This document shows, piece after piece, positions 32,799 to 40,539 of a stretch of DNA of 64,000 nucleotides. The DNA lies in the NCBI RefSeq assembly GCF_011045015.1, contig NZ_JAAKZY010000029.1, positions 1 through 64,000 on the forward strand, given 5' to 3'. This DNA is from Streptomyces scabichelini (GTDB lineage Bacteria; Actinomycetota; Actinomycetes; Streptomycetales; Streptomycetaceae). Below the pieces are notes generated by a model. The model worked only from the letters and a program-made list of their open reading frames with translations, did no database searches and had not been told where the DNA came from. Position numbers and translations under genes: made by a program. Each line of letters opens with the position of its first letter. Positions within the stretch are counted from its first letter, which is position 1.

Positions 32799-33439
32799 AG
32801 GGCCACCGCCGGATTGTCGAGGCGCAGCAAGTCGTCCTTTGGGTCACCGGCGCGGTAGCGGGCGACGAAGCGCTCGGGGTTGAGCTCCAGGCCGGAGGGG
32901 TTCGCCGCGAAGACGGGCCCGGACATGAAAGCCACCTCCTCCTCGGTGGTGGCGAAATTGGCGCAGGAGAACTCGACGATGTTCCCGTCCGGGTCGCGGT
33001 AGTAGAAGCTGGTGGCCTGGCCGTGGTTGGCGGCACGGTGCGGGCGCGCGCCCATGGACGCCATGTGCTCGAACTGGGCGACCAGTTCACCCAGCGAGCC
33101 GACACCGAACTGGAAGTGATGCAGGCCCGGCCCGGATGGTTCGGTCGTGATCAGGCTGTCGATGCCGAACAGCGCGAGGACCTGGCTGCTGTGCGGGGCG
33201 TCATGCACACGGAAGAAGCCCAGCCGGACATCGACCGCTCGCTCGGGCATCCCCGCGGGACGCGGCAGGGCATCGGGGTCCGGGGTCCGCTCGTAGAAGG
33301 GACCGTGTCCCAGTACGTGCGTGTAGAAGGCGGCCATGTCGTCGTAGCGGCCGGTCTTGAGCACGAGCTCGGCTATCTGCAGCGCGACGGCTTGCGTCTC
33401 GCTGGCCGCGGGGGCGGCCGTGCTCTGAGGGGTCGTCAT
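32795..33439 (-). CDS. VOC-superfamily (glyoxalase/extradiol dioxygenase-like) protein
   Basis: 214 residues from ATG 33439, with GGAGG upstream. Paired beta-alpha-beta-beta-beta modules: QIAELVLKTGRYDDMAAFYTHVL, GPGLHHFQFGVGSLGELVAQF (metal His) and ATSFYYRDPDGNIVEFSCAN (metal Glu). In extradiol dioxygenases and related VOC enzymes the first module usually opens with a metal His (HVVL); here the aligned position reads ELVL. The metal site may therefore be altered, or the enzyme may not be a classical catechol dioxygenase. Coupled to the FAH gene by a 4-base overlap. A long C-terminal tail (about 50 residues) is also seen in biphenyl-diol dioxygenase-like proteins. Confidence 0.85.
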   Translation of the reverse strand: MTTPQSTAAPAASETQAVALQIAELVLKTGRYDDMAAFYTHVLGHGPFYERTPDPDALPRPAGMPERAVDVRLGFFRVHDAPHSSQVLALFGIDSLITTEPSGPGLHHFQFGVGSLGELVAQFEHMASMGARPHRAANHGQATSFYYRDPDGNIVEFSCANFATTEEEVAFMSGPVFAANPSGLELNPERFVARYRAGDPKDDLLRLDNPAVAL

Positions 33440-33459
33440 CGTGAGGGCCTCCTTGCCCG

Positions 33460-33897
33460 TCAGACGGTGGGGTGCAACGGCCTCGATGTTCGGTGGGTGA
33501 TCCGCCACTCCCCGCCGGAGTGGCGGAACCGGTGGACGGTACTGAGGACGCGGTCCAGGACGTAGGTGCCGTCGGGCTGCCGGACGTGCAGCAGAACAAT
33601 GGTCTGCAACTCGACCCGCATGTCGTCGCTTCCGTCGTCCTCGTCGTCCTGACCGGTGACGACCTCGTTGGCGAGCACATGGACGGTCTGCCGTCCGGTG
33701 TTGGCCTCCCGCGCCTTGAGGAAGCCGAGTATCTCGTCCCGCCCGCGGAAGACCCTGCCGTGTGCCTCGAACTCGGCGTCGTCGGCGAACGCACTGATCC
33801 CCGCGGCGGCCCGGCCCCTGTCGATGTCGCGGTGGTAGCTGACGACCAGGGCCCGGCAATGGCCCACAGCATCGCTTGGATCGACCGGAGACACCAC
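33460..33897 (-). CDS. SnoaL/NTF2-like protein
   Basis: 145 residues, one cone-shaped NTF2-like domain: ALVVSYHRDIDRGRAAAGISAFADDAEFEAHGRVFRGRDEILGFLKAR and later VLSTVHRFRHSGGEWRITHR. Members are polyketide cyclases, steroid isomerases, hydroxylase partners (small subunit-like) or binding proteins. It is the first gene of the leftward catabolic operon. GTG 33897 is only 14 bp from the operator O1, implying a very short leader. It faces the FAD monooxygenase gene across the divergent operator region. Exact activity unknown. Confidence 0.85.
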   Translation of the reverse strand: MVSPVDPSDAVGHCRALVVSYHRDIDRGRAAAGISAFADDAEFEAHGRVFRGRDEILGFLKAREANTGRQTVHVLANEVVTGQDDEDDGSDDMRVELQTIVLLHVRQPDGTYVLDRVLSTVHRFRHSGGEWRITHRTSRPLHPTV

Positions 33898-33910
33898 GAC
33901 GCTCCTCTAC

Positions 33911-33929
33911 CTCTTGAACCTGGGTCAAG
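33911..33929. promoter_or_regulatory. Operator O1, upstream of the leftward catabolic operon
   Basis: CTCTTGAACCTGGGTCAAG. The inner 15 bp TTGAACC-T-GGGTCAA is a near-perfect odd palindrome (6 of 7 pairs). Bases 33911-33926 are a 15-of-16 inverted copy of 34007-34022. Fits a TetR-type site; the TetR gene of the cluster is at 35806-36384. Confidence 0.75.
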
Positions 33930-34006
33930 CGTAGCACCGCACCCGTCTTGTCGATAGATGCCTGTTCTTCGAGCCCTTCCACAGGGAAGCCTAGGCATGC
34001 GATTCT

Positions 34007-34022
34007 GACTCAGGTTCAAGAG
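34007..34022. promoter_or_regulatory. Operator O2, upstream of the FAD monooxygenase
   Basis: GACTCAGGTTCAAGAG, the reverse complement of O1 with one difference. It lies 48 bp before the monooxygenase start. The two sites point outward, one for each divergent unit, 80 bp apart. Overlapping it, CAAGAGCTTG (34017-34026) is a further CAAG-NN-CTTG element. Confidence 0.75.
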
Positions 34023-34069
34023 CTTGGATCGTGACTGACCCAAGCCGTGCTCAGGAAGGCAGGTCCCCC

Positions 34070-35770
34070 GTGTCTGACCGCAACGAAAGAGCCGGATCTC
34101 GGCGTGTCCTGGTCGTCGGGGCGGGGCCCGTGGGTCTCTCGCTCGCGATCGAGCTGGGGTGGCGCGGTGTGCCGGTGACGGTGATCGATCAAGGCGACGG
34201 CCGCGTGCCCTTCCCGGCGGGCGAGGCGATCTTCTCCCGCACCATGGAACACCTTCGGCGCTGGGGCTGTGCGGAAGCGGCGCGCGCGGAGGCGGCACCG
34301 CCCACGGACTATCCGCACCGTACGGTGTTCGCCACGTCAGTGACGGGACACGTACTCGCCGAATTCGACTACGAGGTCACGAACCGGTCTCCCGGCGCGT
34401 ATGGCCCGCTGACACCGGAGGGCCCCGCGTTCCTCTCCAAGTTCTCGTTTCTGCCGTTGCTCGAACGGACGGCGCGAGGCCTGCCCTCGGTCGAGATCAG
34501 GTTCGCCACGCGCCTGGAGACGTTCGACCAGGACGCCGACGGTGTCCTCGCCGTGGTACGTGACCTGGAGATCGGCGCCTCCGAGACACTGGCCGGCGCG
34601 TACCTAGTGGCCTGTGACGGTGGCCGCAGCGGCGTCCGGCGGGCACTGGGCGTCGAGTTCGAGGGCATGTTCGCGCAGGGCCAGAACTTCGCGGTGCATT
34701 TCCGTGCGCCGCAACTACTGGACCTGCTCAGGGAGCGGTTGGGCGGCCCGGCGGTGCAGATCCACACGCTGTCGTCGGCGCGCAGGCCGTACGTCACGGT
34801 GGTCAACGGCGTGGACGAGTGGCGGCTCTCGGTCTACCTGGAGGAGGAGCCGGAGCCCGGGGACGCGGTCGCCTGGGTGCATGAAGCCGTCGGTGCGTCG
34901 ATCGATGTGGAGATACTCGCCGCACAGCCCTGGAGCGGGCACTGCGTCGTGGCCCGCAGCTACCGTGCGGGACGGGTGTTCCTCGCAGGTGATGCGGCGC
35001 ATCTGTTGTGGCCCAAGGGAGGCTTCGGTGCCAACACCGGGATCGGCGATGCCGTGGACCTCGGCTGGAAGCTCGCCGCGGTCCTCCAAGGCTGGGGAGG
35101 CCCCGCGCTGCTCGACAGCTACGAACTGGAGCGGCGGCCGATCGCCGTCCGCAACGTCACGGAGGCATCGAGCAACTGGAGGTCCGACTCCCAGCTCACG
35201 CCCGACGCCGCGCTCGGCCGCGCGGACGCGGAGGGCCACCGAGCCCGCCGTCAGACGGGCGAGATGATCCGCCGGTCGAGGGGCAAGGAGTTCCGCTGCA
35301 CGGGCGTCCAGCTCGGATACCGCTACAGCGGCTCCCCGATATGCGTACCGGACGGCACCCCGGAGCCGCCCGACGAGCCGGACGACTACGTCCCGTCGAC
35401 CTGGCCCGGTTGCCGCGCGCCGCACGTCTGGCTGCCCGACGGCAGCTCGGTGCTCGACCACTTCGGCCGCGGCTTCGTGCTCGTGGTCTCGGGGTCGGCA
35501 GACCCGTCTTCGCTGGTGGAAGCCGCGCACGAGTGCGGCGTGCCGTTGGCGGTGCTGCGCCTTACCGAACCGGCCGCTGCGAGGCTGTACGAGCGGCCTC
35601 TGGTGCTGGTCCGCCCCGACGGGCACGTCGGGTGGCGGGGCGAGCAGGCGCCTGCCGATCCCGTCGCGGTGCTCGACCGGCTGCGCGGGGCAGAGCCCGG
35701 GAATCCTGCCGCGGGTTCGGTCAAAGTGACGCAGGCGGTCTCGGCGAGAGTCGGTACTCGCCAACCCTGA
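34070..35770 (+). CDS. FAD-dependent aromatic monooxygenase (PHBH/phenol-hydroxylase type)
   Basis: 566 residues. The FAD-binding Rossmann motif is VLVVGAGPVGLSLAIELGWR, the NAD(P)H/FAD contact motif DG is in YLVACDGGRSGVRRALG, and the FAD ribityl motif GD is in RVFLAGDAAHLLWPKGGFGANTGIGDAVDLGWKLA. The thioredoxin-like C-terminal domain (about 400-566) is typical of MhpA/PgaE-type hydroxylases. It hydroxylates an aromatic ring using NAD(P)H and O2, preparing it for cleavage. GTG 34070 is chosen (purine-rich AGGAAGG upstream); GTG 34031 would give 13 more residues but would begin 9 bases after operator O2. Divergent from the rest of the pathway. Substrate unknown. Confidence 0.92.
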   Translation: MSDRNERAGSRRVLVVGAGPVGLSLAIELGWRGVPVTVIDQGDGRVPFPAGEAIFSRTMEHLRRWGCAEAARAEAAPPTDYPHRTVFATSVTGHVLAEFDYEVTNRSPGAYGPLTPEGPAFLSKFSFLPLLERTARGLPSVEIRFATRLETFDQDADGVLAVVRDLEIGASETLAGAYLVACDGGRSGVRRALGVEFEGMFAQGQNFAVHFRAPQLLDLLRERLGGPAVQIHTLSSARRPYVTVVNGVDEWRLSVYLEEEPEPGDAVAWVHEAVGASIDVEILAAQPWSGHCVVARSYRAGRVFLAGDAAHLLWPKGGFGANTGIGDAVDLGWKLAAVLQGWGGPALLDSYELERRPIAVRNVTEASSNWRSDSQLTPDAALGRADAEGHRARRQTGEMIRRSRGKEFRCTGVQLGYRYSGSPICVPDGTPEPPDEPDDYVPSTWPGCRAPHVWLPDGSSVLDHFGRGFVLVVSGSADPSSLVEAAHECGVPLAVLRLTEPAAARLYERPLVLVRPDGHVGWRGEQAPADPVAVLDRLRGAEPGNPAAGSVKVTQAVSARVGTRQP

Positions 35771-35805
35771 CCCCCCGCGATCATCTGACCCACCGCGCTC
35801 AGCGG

Positions 35806-36384
35806 TCATGCCCTCTTGATCGGTGAACGCCCGGCCAGGACGGACTCCATCAGGAGGCGGATCATCTCGTGCGCCGGTCTGTTCCGGTCGTTGGGCACGT
35901 TCGCGCCTTCGAACACGGCGACCACGGTATCGCGGAGGAGCGCGGCATCGATGTCGGGGTCGCCGTCGAGGCCGCGCTCGGCCATGACCTCGTCGACCAG
36001 TCCGACGATCCAGCCCAGAAAGGTGTTGTGGGCGGCCCGAACCGCCTCGGAATGCGGAAGCCGGTCGTGCATGGCCTGGTGCAGCGGCCGGGAATAACGC
36101 ATGTCGGACAGCCCCCGCACCAGCCGGCTCAGCGGGTCGGCACCCGCCAGCTCCGCGTTGAGGGTGCGGATCTCGCGGCTGAGCATCCGGTCCATCACCG
36201 CGGCGAAGATGTCGTCCTTCGAGTTGAAGTACCAGTAGACGTTGCCCCTGGCCACACCAGCGGCGGCGCTGATGTCCGCCATCGTGGTCTTGTCGTAGCC
36301 CTTGGCGAGAAAAAGCTCGGTGGCCGCGGCCAGCAGATCACCTGCCCGCTCTTCACGGGGGATCTGTTGGCGGTTCCGCGGCAT
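35806..36384 (-). CDS. TetR-family regulator of the catabolic cluster
   Basis: 192 residues. TetR DNA-binding domain: AGDLLAAATELFLAKGYDKT, TMADISAAAGVARGNVYWYFNSKDDIF. The C-terminal ligand domain is of the TetR_C type with SVLAGRSPIKRA at the end. It converges with the monooxygenase stop (35 bp). Probable repressor acting on the O1/O2 pair at 33911-34022. Its own promoter region contains CTCAACTGAG inside GTCT...AGAC (36412-36430), a different dyad, so autoregulation through the same site is not clear. The inducer is likely the aromatic substrate (inference). Confidence 0.93.
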   Translation of the reverse strand: MPRNRQQIPREERAGDLLAAATELFLAKGYDKTTMADISAAAGVARGNVYWYFNSKDDIFAAVMDRMLSREIRTLNAELAGADPLSRLVRGLSDMRYSRPLHQAMHDRLPHSEAVRAAHNTFLGWIVGLVDEVMAERGLDGDPDIDAALLRDTVVAVFEGANVPNDRNRPAHEMIRLLMESVLAGRSPIKRA

Positions 36385-36461
36385 CCCGGGCTCCTCTGAT
36401 GTGTTCAGCTCGTCTCAACTGAGTGTAGACAGCGGGCGCCAGTGTCCTGACGGCAGTGGAT

Positions 36462-36494
36462 ATGGCTGTCCCTGCCAGTGGCAGGAACAGCCAT
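36462..36494 (-). terminator. Long hairpin upstream of tetR
   Basis: ATGGCTGTCCCTGCCA (36462-36477) pairs with TGGCAGGAACAGCCAT (36479-36494): a 16-bp stem with a single G-T wobble and a one-base gap. It is placed where a transcript of the decayed oxidoreductase upstream (minus strand) would end, protecting tetR from read-through. Confidence 0.6.
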
Positions 36495-36509
36495 GTCGGT
36501 TTGCCTGCT

Positions 36510-37140
36510 GGGTTGTCCGCCGCCGCGTGGACTCCCTCCGGCGCCGCCGCGCGTACGCGGTCTGCCAGCCCCGGCCCGTACGCGACCGGAATCGCTCCCA
36601 GGTCGCGCAGCAGGTCGTGCTCGGCCGGGCTTGCCGTTCCGAGGACAGTGGCACCGCGGCCCGCCGCCAGCTGCACGGCCATCAGGCCGACCCCTCCCGC
36701 GGCGCCGTGGATCAGCACCGACTCGTCGTCGCGCAGGCCGATCGCTTCGAGAACGTGCACGGCGGTGCGGTGACACCGGCGACCAGCAGGCCGCCGGTCT
36801 CTGCTCCCAGGACAGACTGGCGGGCTTCGGCACCACTGACGAGGCCGGGACGACGAGTTCGGCGGCGTACGCGCCGGGCGCACGATAGGCGATCACCTTG
36901 TCGCCGACCTCGATCAGACCTGCGGGCCGGTCGCGTCGGCACCCACCGCCGTCACCACACCGGCCGCTTCGGCACCGAGCCGCATCGGCAGCTTCGCCGG
37001 ATCGGTCCCGAAGGCACCGCTGTACATCTTGTGATCGACAGGGTTGACGCCGACGGCTCGGACCGCGATGCGCACCCGGCCCGGCCCGGGCTCCGGGACG
37101 GCGACGTCGATCACCGATGGTGCCGACGGCGGCCATTCCT
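36510..37140 (-). pseudogene. Quinone oxidoreductase (MDR), frameshifted and truncated
   Basis: Minus-strand pieces in three frames: SVIDVAVPEPGPGRVRIAVRAVGVNPVDHKM with AEAAGVVTAVGADATGP; then IEVGDKVIAYRAPGAYAAELVVPASSVVPKP; then VHVLEAIGLRDDESVLIHGA with AGGVGLMAVQLAAGRGATVLGTASPAEH and VRAAAPEGVHAAADN. They cover the N-terminal catalytic domain and the nucleotide-binding loop of a zinc-independent MDR reductase, with frameshifts near 36910 and 36800. The C-terminal third is missing. A C-terminal piece of the same family lies at 40540-40814, in the opposite orientation. Confidence 0.85.
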
Positions 37141-37189
37141 CTACGCGCCTCCCTTTCCTGGGAGAATCACCAACAAGGCAGTAGAAATT

Positions 37190-37300
37190 TCGGGACACCT
37201 TCATCTGCCGGCCTCTACGCCAAGAGGCTCGCTGCGCATGGATTCGTCACCGTGGTATACGACTCCTCCTATCAGGGAGACCGAACGTCGTTTCAGGGCA
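37190..37300 (+). pseudogene. Alpha/beta hydrolase (dienelactone-hydrolase-like) fragment
   Basis: The + frame reads SSAGLYAKRLAAHGFVTVVYDSSYQGD, the strand-helix segment that precedes the nucleophile in YcjY/DLH-like hydrolases. No start, nucleophile or C-terminus. Surrounding sequence (37141-37190) contains GGGAGAATCAC...CAGTAGAAATTTC, similar to the flavodoxin leader at about 37519-37575. 37300-37520 holds nothing recognisable. Confidence 0.5.
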
Positions 37301-37552
37301 GTGGCTACCGTCAGCGCAGCTCCCATGGGCCGAGGCCAGCATCCCAATTCCAAGGCCGTTTCCTGCTGACCAGCATGTGCAAGATGTTCGCGTTCTCGGC
37401 GTTCGAACCAGATTCCAGAACTGCTGACCCAACCACCGGGACCACGACCAGCTAGTCGGGCACTGCTCCGGCGCCGTTCGACGCTGCCCAAGCAACGCCC
37501 GACGGTGGGGAGCCGCCCCTGAAGGGGAGAATCACTCACCCGGATAACAGTA

Positions 37553-37608
37553 GGCAGGGGAAATTTTCTTACCCCTCACAGCGCGCTCTTGCGATGCAAA
37601 GCTTGGTC
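37553..37608 (+). promoter_or_regulatory. Shared leader element A (before flavodoxin operon)
   Basis: GTAGGCAGG...TTCTTACCCCTCACAGCGCG...CTTGCGATGCAAAG. With small gaps it matches 39558-39610 in front of the XRE regulator (GTAGGCAGG...CCCCTCACAACGC...TGCGAGGCTGCAAA). Two promoters with the same element suggest a common regulator, most simply the XRE protein encoded at 39614. Confidence 0.55.
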
Positions 37609-37645
37609 GCGCGCTGAACAAAGACATTCGAGGAGACCGATCACC

Positions 37646-38245
37646 ATGCCCCATTCCGGCCGCCTCACAATCGCCATTGCCTTCCACTCGGGCTACGGCC
37701 ACACCGCCGTCGTCGCCGAAGCCGTGGCGCGTGGCGCGGCGGGAGCCGGCGCCGAGGTGGTCTCGGTCTCCGTCGACACCATCACCGACGAACAGTGGGC
37801 GCAGCTGGACGCCGCTGACGCGATCATCTTCGGTGCCGCAACGTACATGGGTACCGCCTCCGCGGCTTTCCACGCGTTCGCCGAGGCCAGCAGCAAGCGC
37901 TGGTTCTCCCATGTCTGGGCGGACAAGCTCGCCGCGGGCTTCACCAACTCCGGTGCCAAGAGCGGCGACAAGTCGTCCACCCTGGGCTATTTCGCCACCT
38001 TGGCCGCCCAGCACGGCATGCACTGGATCAGCCTGGGTCTGCTGCCGGGCTGGGATTCCACCCGGGGCAGCGAGGACGACATCAACCGGCTGGGCTTCTT
38101 CATGGGTGCCGGCGCCCAGAGCCCGACCGATGCCGGTCCGGAAGCAGTCCACAAGTCGGACATCGCCACGGCAGAGCACCTGGGTGCGCGAGTCGCGCGC
38201 CAGGCCGCGATCTTCCGAGCCGGACGGGCCGACCTCCCCTCCTGA
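37646..38245 (+). CDS. Flavodoxin/WrbA-like flavoprotein
   Basis: 199 residues from ATG 37646, with AGGAG upstream. The flavodoxin-like FMN fold starts LTIAIAFHSGYGHTAVVAEA (phosphate-binding loop), continues DAIIFGAATYMGTASAAFHAF, and has FTNSGAKSGDKSSTLGYFAT as the third FMN loop. Such proteins are NAD(P)H:quinone oxidoreductases or FMN reductases and act in oxidative or electrophile stress. First gene of a three-gene operon with a SnoaL-like and a DJ-1-like protein. Probably controlled by the XRE regulator downstream (shared leader element). Confidence 0.9.
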   Translation: MPHSGRLTIAIAFHSGYGHTAVVAEAVARGAAGAGAEVVSVSVDTITDEQWAQLDAADAIIFGAATYMGTASAAFHAFAEASSKRWFSHVWADKLAAGFTNSGAKSGDKSSTLGYFATLAAQHGMHWISLGLLPGWDSTRGSEDDINRLGFFMGAGAQSPTDAGPEAVHKSDIATAEHLGARVARQAAIFRAGRADLPS

Positions 38246-38304
38246 TCACAAGGTCTTCTTTTCCGTATCCGACTCCCCCCGTTGTCCCCCGCAAGGAGCG
38301 CACC

Positions 38305-38697
38305 ATGTCCGATGCCCCGAACCTCACCCTCATCCGCCGGGTCTACGAATCCCGAATGGCGCCCGAGGTCACCAAGGAGGTCATGGCCCCGGACCTCGTC
38401 TGGGACATCACCCCGGGCTTTCCGAACAGCGGCGTGTACCACGGCTGGGACAGCGTGGCGAAGGACTTCTTCGGCACGCCGATGCCGAACATCGTGTCCT
38501 TCGGCGCGGTGCCCGAGGAGTTCTACGCGGACGACGAAGGTCACGTCTTCGTGTTCGGGCACTACCACGCCGAGACCAAGACCGGGGGCAAGGCCGGCGT
38601 CCGGTTCATCCACCTGTGGACCGTCCGTGACGGCAAGGCCGTAAGCATGCGGCAGGCCGCCGACAGCCACATCCTCCAGGAAGCCCTCAAGGGCTGA
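38305..38697 (+). CDS. SnoaL/NTF2-like protein
   Basis: 130 residues, NTF2-like cone fold: LTLIRRVYESRMAPEVTKEVMAPDLVWDITPGFPNSGVYHGWDSV and VFVFGHYHAETKTGGKAGVRFIHLWTVRDGKAVSMRQAAD. A GCAAGGAG site precedes ATG 38305. Members of this subtype (YesE/ketosteroid-isomerase-like) often accompany quinone reductases in stress-inducible operons. Enzymatic role unknown. Sits 59 bp after the flavodoxin and 22 bp before the DJ-1-like gene. Confidence 0.87.
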   Translation: MSDAPNLTLIRRVYESRMAPEVTKEVMAPDLVWDITPGFPNSGVYHGWDSVAKDFFGTPMPNIVSFGAVPEEFYADDEGHVFVFGHYHAETKTGGKAGVRFIHLWTVRDGKAVSMRQAADSHILQEALKG

Positions 38698-38719
38698 GAC
38701 CACCCAAGGAAACACACCC

Positions 38720-39418
38720 ATGGCGAAGATCCTCTTCGTGATCACCGCGTCCGACCACTGGACGCTGGCGGACGGAACCCGGCAGCCGGCCGGCTTTTGG
38801 GCCGAGGAAGCAATCGGCCCGTACCAGGTCTTCAAGGAGGCCGGAATCGAGATCGCGGCGGCGACACCCGGCGGTGTACCGCCCACGGCGGATGCGCTCA
38901 GCCTCACCGCGGAGTTCAACGGCGGCGAGGAAGGCGCCGAGCGCATGCGGACCGCGCTGCGCGAGGCCACCGAGCTGGCGCATCCGATGCGTATCGAGGA
39001 CGTACGCATCGACGAGTACGAGGCTGTCTTCTACCCGGGCGGCTGGGGCCCGATGGAGGACCTGCCCGACGACGCCGAGTCCGGCAGGCTGCTCACCGAG
39101 TGGCTCGCCTCGGGCAAGTTGGTGGCCCTGGTGTGCCACGGCCCAGCTGCACTGCTGGCCACCATCGGTCCCGACGGGACATCCCCGTTCACCGGCTACC
39201 GCCTGACCGGCCTCTCCAACGCCGAGGAGAAGCTGAACGGTCTCGCGGGCCGCGCGAAGTGGCTGCTGCAGGACCGCCTCGCGGGCGAACTCGGCGCGGA
39301 CTACCGCGAGACCGAGCCGTTCGCCCCGCACGTCGAGGTCGACCGCACCCTGTACACCGGCCAGAACCCGGGCTCGGCGGTCCCGCTGGCACAGGAAGTG
39401 CTCAAGGCACTGAGCTGA
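38720..39418 (+). CDS. DJ-1/PfpI-family protein
   Basis: 232 residues of the type-1 glutamine-amidotransferase-like fold. The nucleophilic Cys lies in the elbow LVALVCHGPAALLAT. An upstream Glu (FWAEEAIGPYQVF) and the following His complete the Hsp31/DJ-1-like site. The family includes glyoxalase III (converts methylglyoxal without glutathione), chaperones and deglycases. The 230-residue size with the EEAIGPY segment fits the class I glyoxalase III/Hsp31-like group. Last gene of the flavodoxin operon; followed by a hairpin terminator. Suggests response to reactive aldehydes or quinones (inference). Confidence 0.9.
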   Translation: MAKILFVITASDHWTLADGTRQPAGFWAEEAIGPYQVFKEAGIEIAAATPGGVPPTADALSLTAEFNGGEEGAERMRTALREATELAHPMRIEDVRIDEYEAVFYPGGWGPMEDLPDDAESGRLLTEWLASGKLVALVCHGPAALLATIGPDGTSPFTGYRLTGLSNAEEKLNGLAGRAKWLLQDRLAGELGADYRETEPFAPHVEVDRTLYTGQNPGSAVPLAQEVLKALS

Positions 39419-39419
39419 C

Positions 39420-39452
39420 GCCGGCCCTGTGCCGGCCCTGTGCCGGCCCTGC
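39420..39452. repeat. Tandem GCCGGCCCTGT-type units (x3)
   Basis: Three near-identical 11-bp units directly after the DJ-1-like stop codon. Probably slipped-strand expansion; no function seen. Confidence 0.55.
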
Positions 39453-39459
39453 GCGCTCT

Positions 39460-39493
39460 CTCGGCGGCCTGGTACGCACTCCGGGCCGCCGAG
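39460..39493 (+). terminator. Terminator hairpin of the flavodoxin operon
   Basis: Perfect 10-bp stem CTCGGCGGCC (39460-39469) and GGCCGCCGAG (39484-39493) followed by GTCTCTT. Confidence 0.7.
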
Positions 39494-39557
39494 GTCTCTT
39501 CCGCCTGCTGCCCCACACGTCCGAACCGAGATCGTTTTCGTACATCAGCCAGGCCAA

Positions 39558-39610
39558 CGTAGGCAGGATCTTTCCCCCTCACAACGCCGGGCTTTTGTGC
39601 GAGGCTGCAA
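39558..39610 (+). promoter_or_regulatory. Shared leader element B (before XRE regulator)
   Basis: Counterpart of 37553-37608; ends 3 bases before the XRE start codon, so binding would block the regulator's own expression. Confidence 0.55.
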
Positions 39611-39613
39611 ATC

Positions 39614-40483
39614 ATGAACCGCAACCCTCATCTGAACGAACTGGGTGAGTTCCTCAAGGCCCGCCGTGCCGAGCTCAGTCCTTCCGAGGTCGGACTCCGC
39701 GGAGGGCAACGGCGGCGTGTGAGCGGTCTGCGCCGTGAGGAAGTGGCTCTTCTCGCCGCGATCAGCACCGAGTACTACACGCGGATCGAGCAGGGCCGTC
39801 TTCAGGCATCGGCTCCCCTCCTGATCGAGATCGCCGAGGTGCTCCGTCTGAACGAGGACCAGCGAACCTATCTCTTCGAACTCGCGGCGAAGGAGAGGGT
39901 GCGCCCGTCCAGGTCAGGCGATCGCCAACAGGTGGATACGCGGCTTCAGCGCATGCTGGACGATCTCAGCGCCTCCCCGGCCTTCGTCATCGGCCGGCGC
40001 ACCGACATCCTGGGCTGGAACCAGCTCGCCGCCGCCCTGTGGACCGATTTCGGGCGCTACCCGGAGCAGGAGCGCGTGTTCGTCCGGCTGCTGTTCACCG
40101 AACCCTGGATGCGCGAGCTGTATGCCGACTGGGAGGGGGTCACCCGGCTGGCCATCGCCCAGCTGCGCATGGAGAGCGCGCGCTACCCCGGCGACCGGCG
40201 CCTCACCGCTCTGGTCGAGGAACTCTCCACCCGTGACGCACAGTTCCGGGAGTGGTGGACCGCGCATGACGTCGCGATGCGGGGCAAGGGCGTCAAGAAG
40301 CTTCGTCACCCGGTGGTGGGTGAGCTGACCCTCGACTGGAACACGCTCACGTGTGGCACGGACCCCGACCAGCACATCATCGTGTGGAACGCCGAACCCG
40401 GTTCCCCGTCCCACGATGGGCTGCGCCTCCTGGCCTCCTGGGCTGCGGAGCAGAAGCGGACGGCGTCCGACACCGTCGCGTAA
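39614..40483 (+). CDS. XRE-family regulator with MmyB-like ligand domain
   Basis: 289 residues. The N-terminal helix-turn-helix reads LGEFLKARRAELSPSEVGLR and [31 protein letters not shown]. The C-terminal two thirds is the PAS-like MmyB ligand-binding domain (AFVIGRRTDILGWNQLAAAL, LLFTEPWMRELYADWEGVTR, FREWWTAHDV). In streptomycetes such regulators commonly sit beside, and control, a short-chain, MDR or AKR oxidoreductase gene; the ligand is thought to be a lipid or small hydrophobe. It lies after the flavodoxin/DJ-1 operon and shares an upstream element with it. Two relatives are in the window (48698-49185, decayed; 53938-54849). Confidence 0.92.
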   Translation: MNRNPHLNELGEFLKARRAELSPSEVGLRGGQRRRVSGLRREEVALLAAISTEYYTRIEQGRLQASAPLLIEIAEVLRLNEDQRTYLFELAAKERVRPSRSGDRQQVDTRLQRMLDDLSASPAFVIGRRTDILGWNQLAAALWTDFGRYPEQERVFVRLLFTEPWMRELYADWEGVTRLAIAQLRMESARYPGDRRLTALVEELSTRDAQFREWWTAHDVAMRGKGVKKLRHPVVGELTLDWNTLTCGTDPDQHIIVWNAEPGSPSHDGLRLLASWAAEQKRTASDTVA

Positions 40484-40539
40484 ACCAACTGGGTGCCGAC
40501 GTTGCACTCCGCCGCGGTGCCGCGCACCCGAACCGGGTG

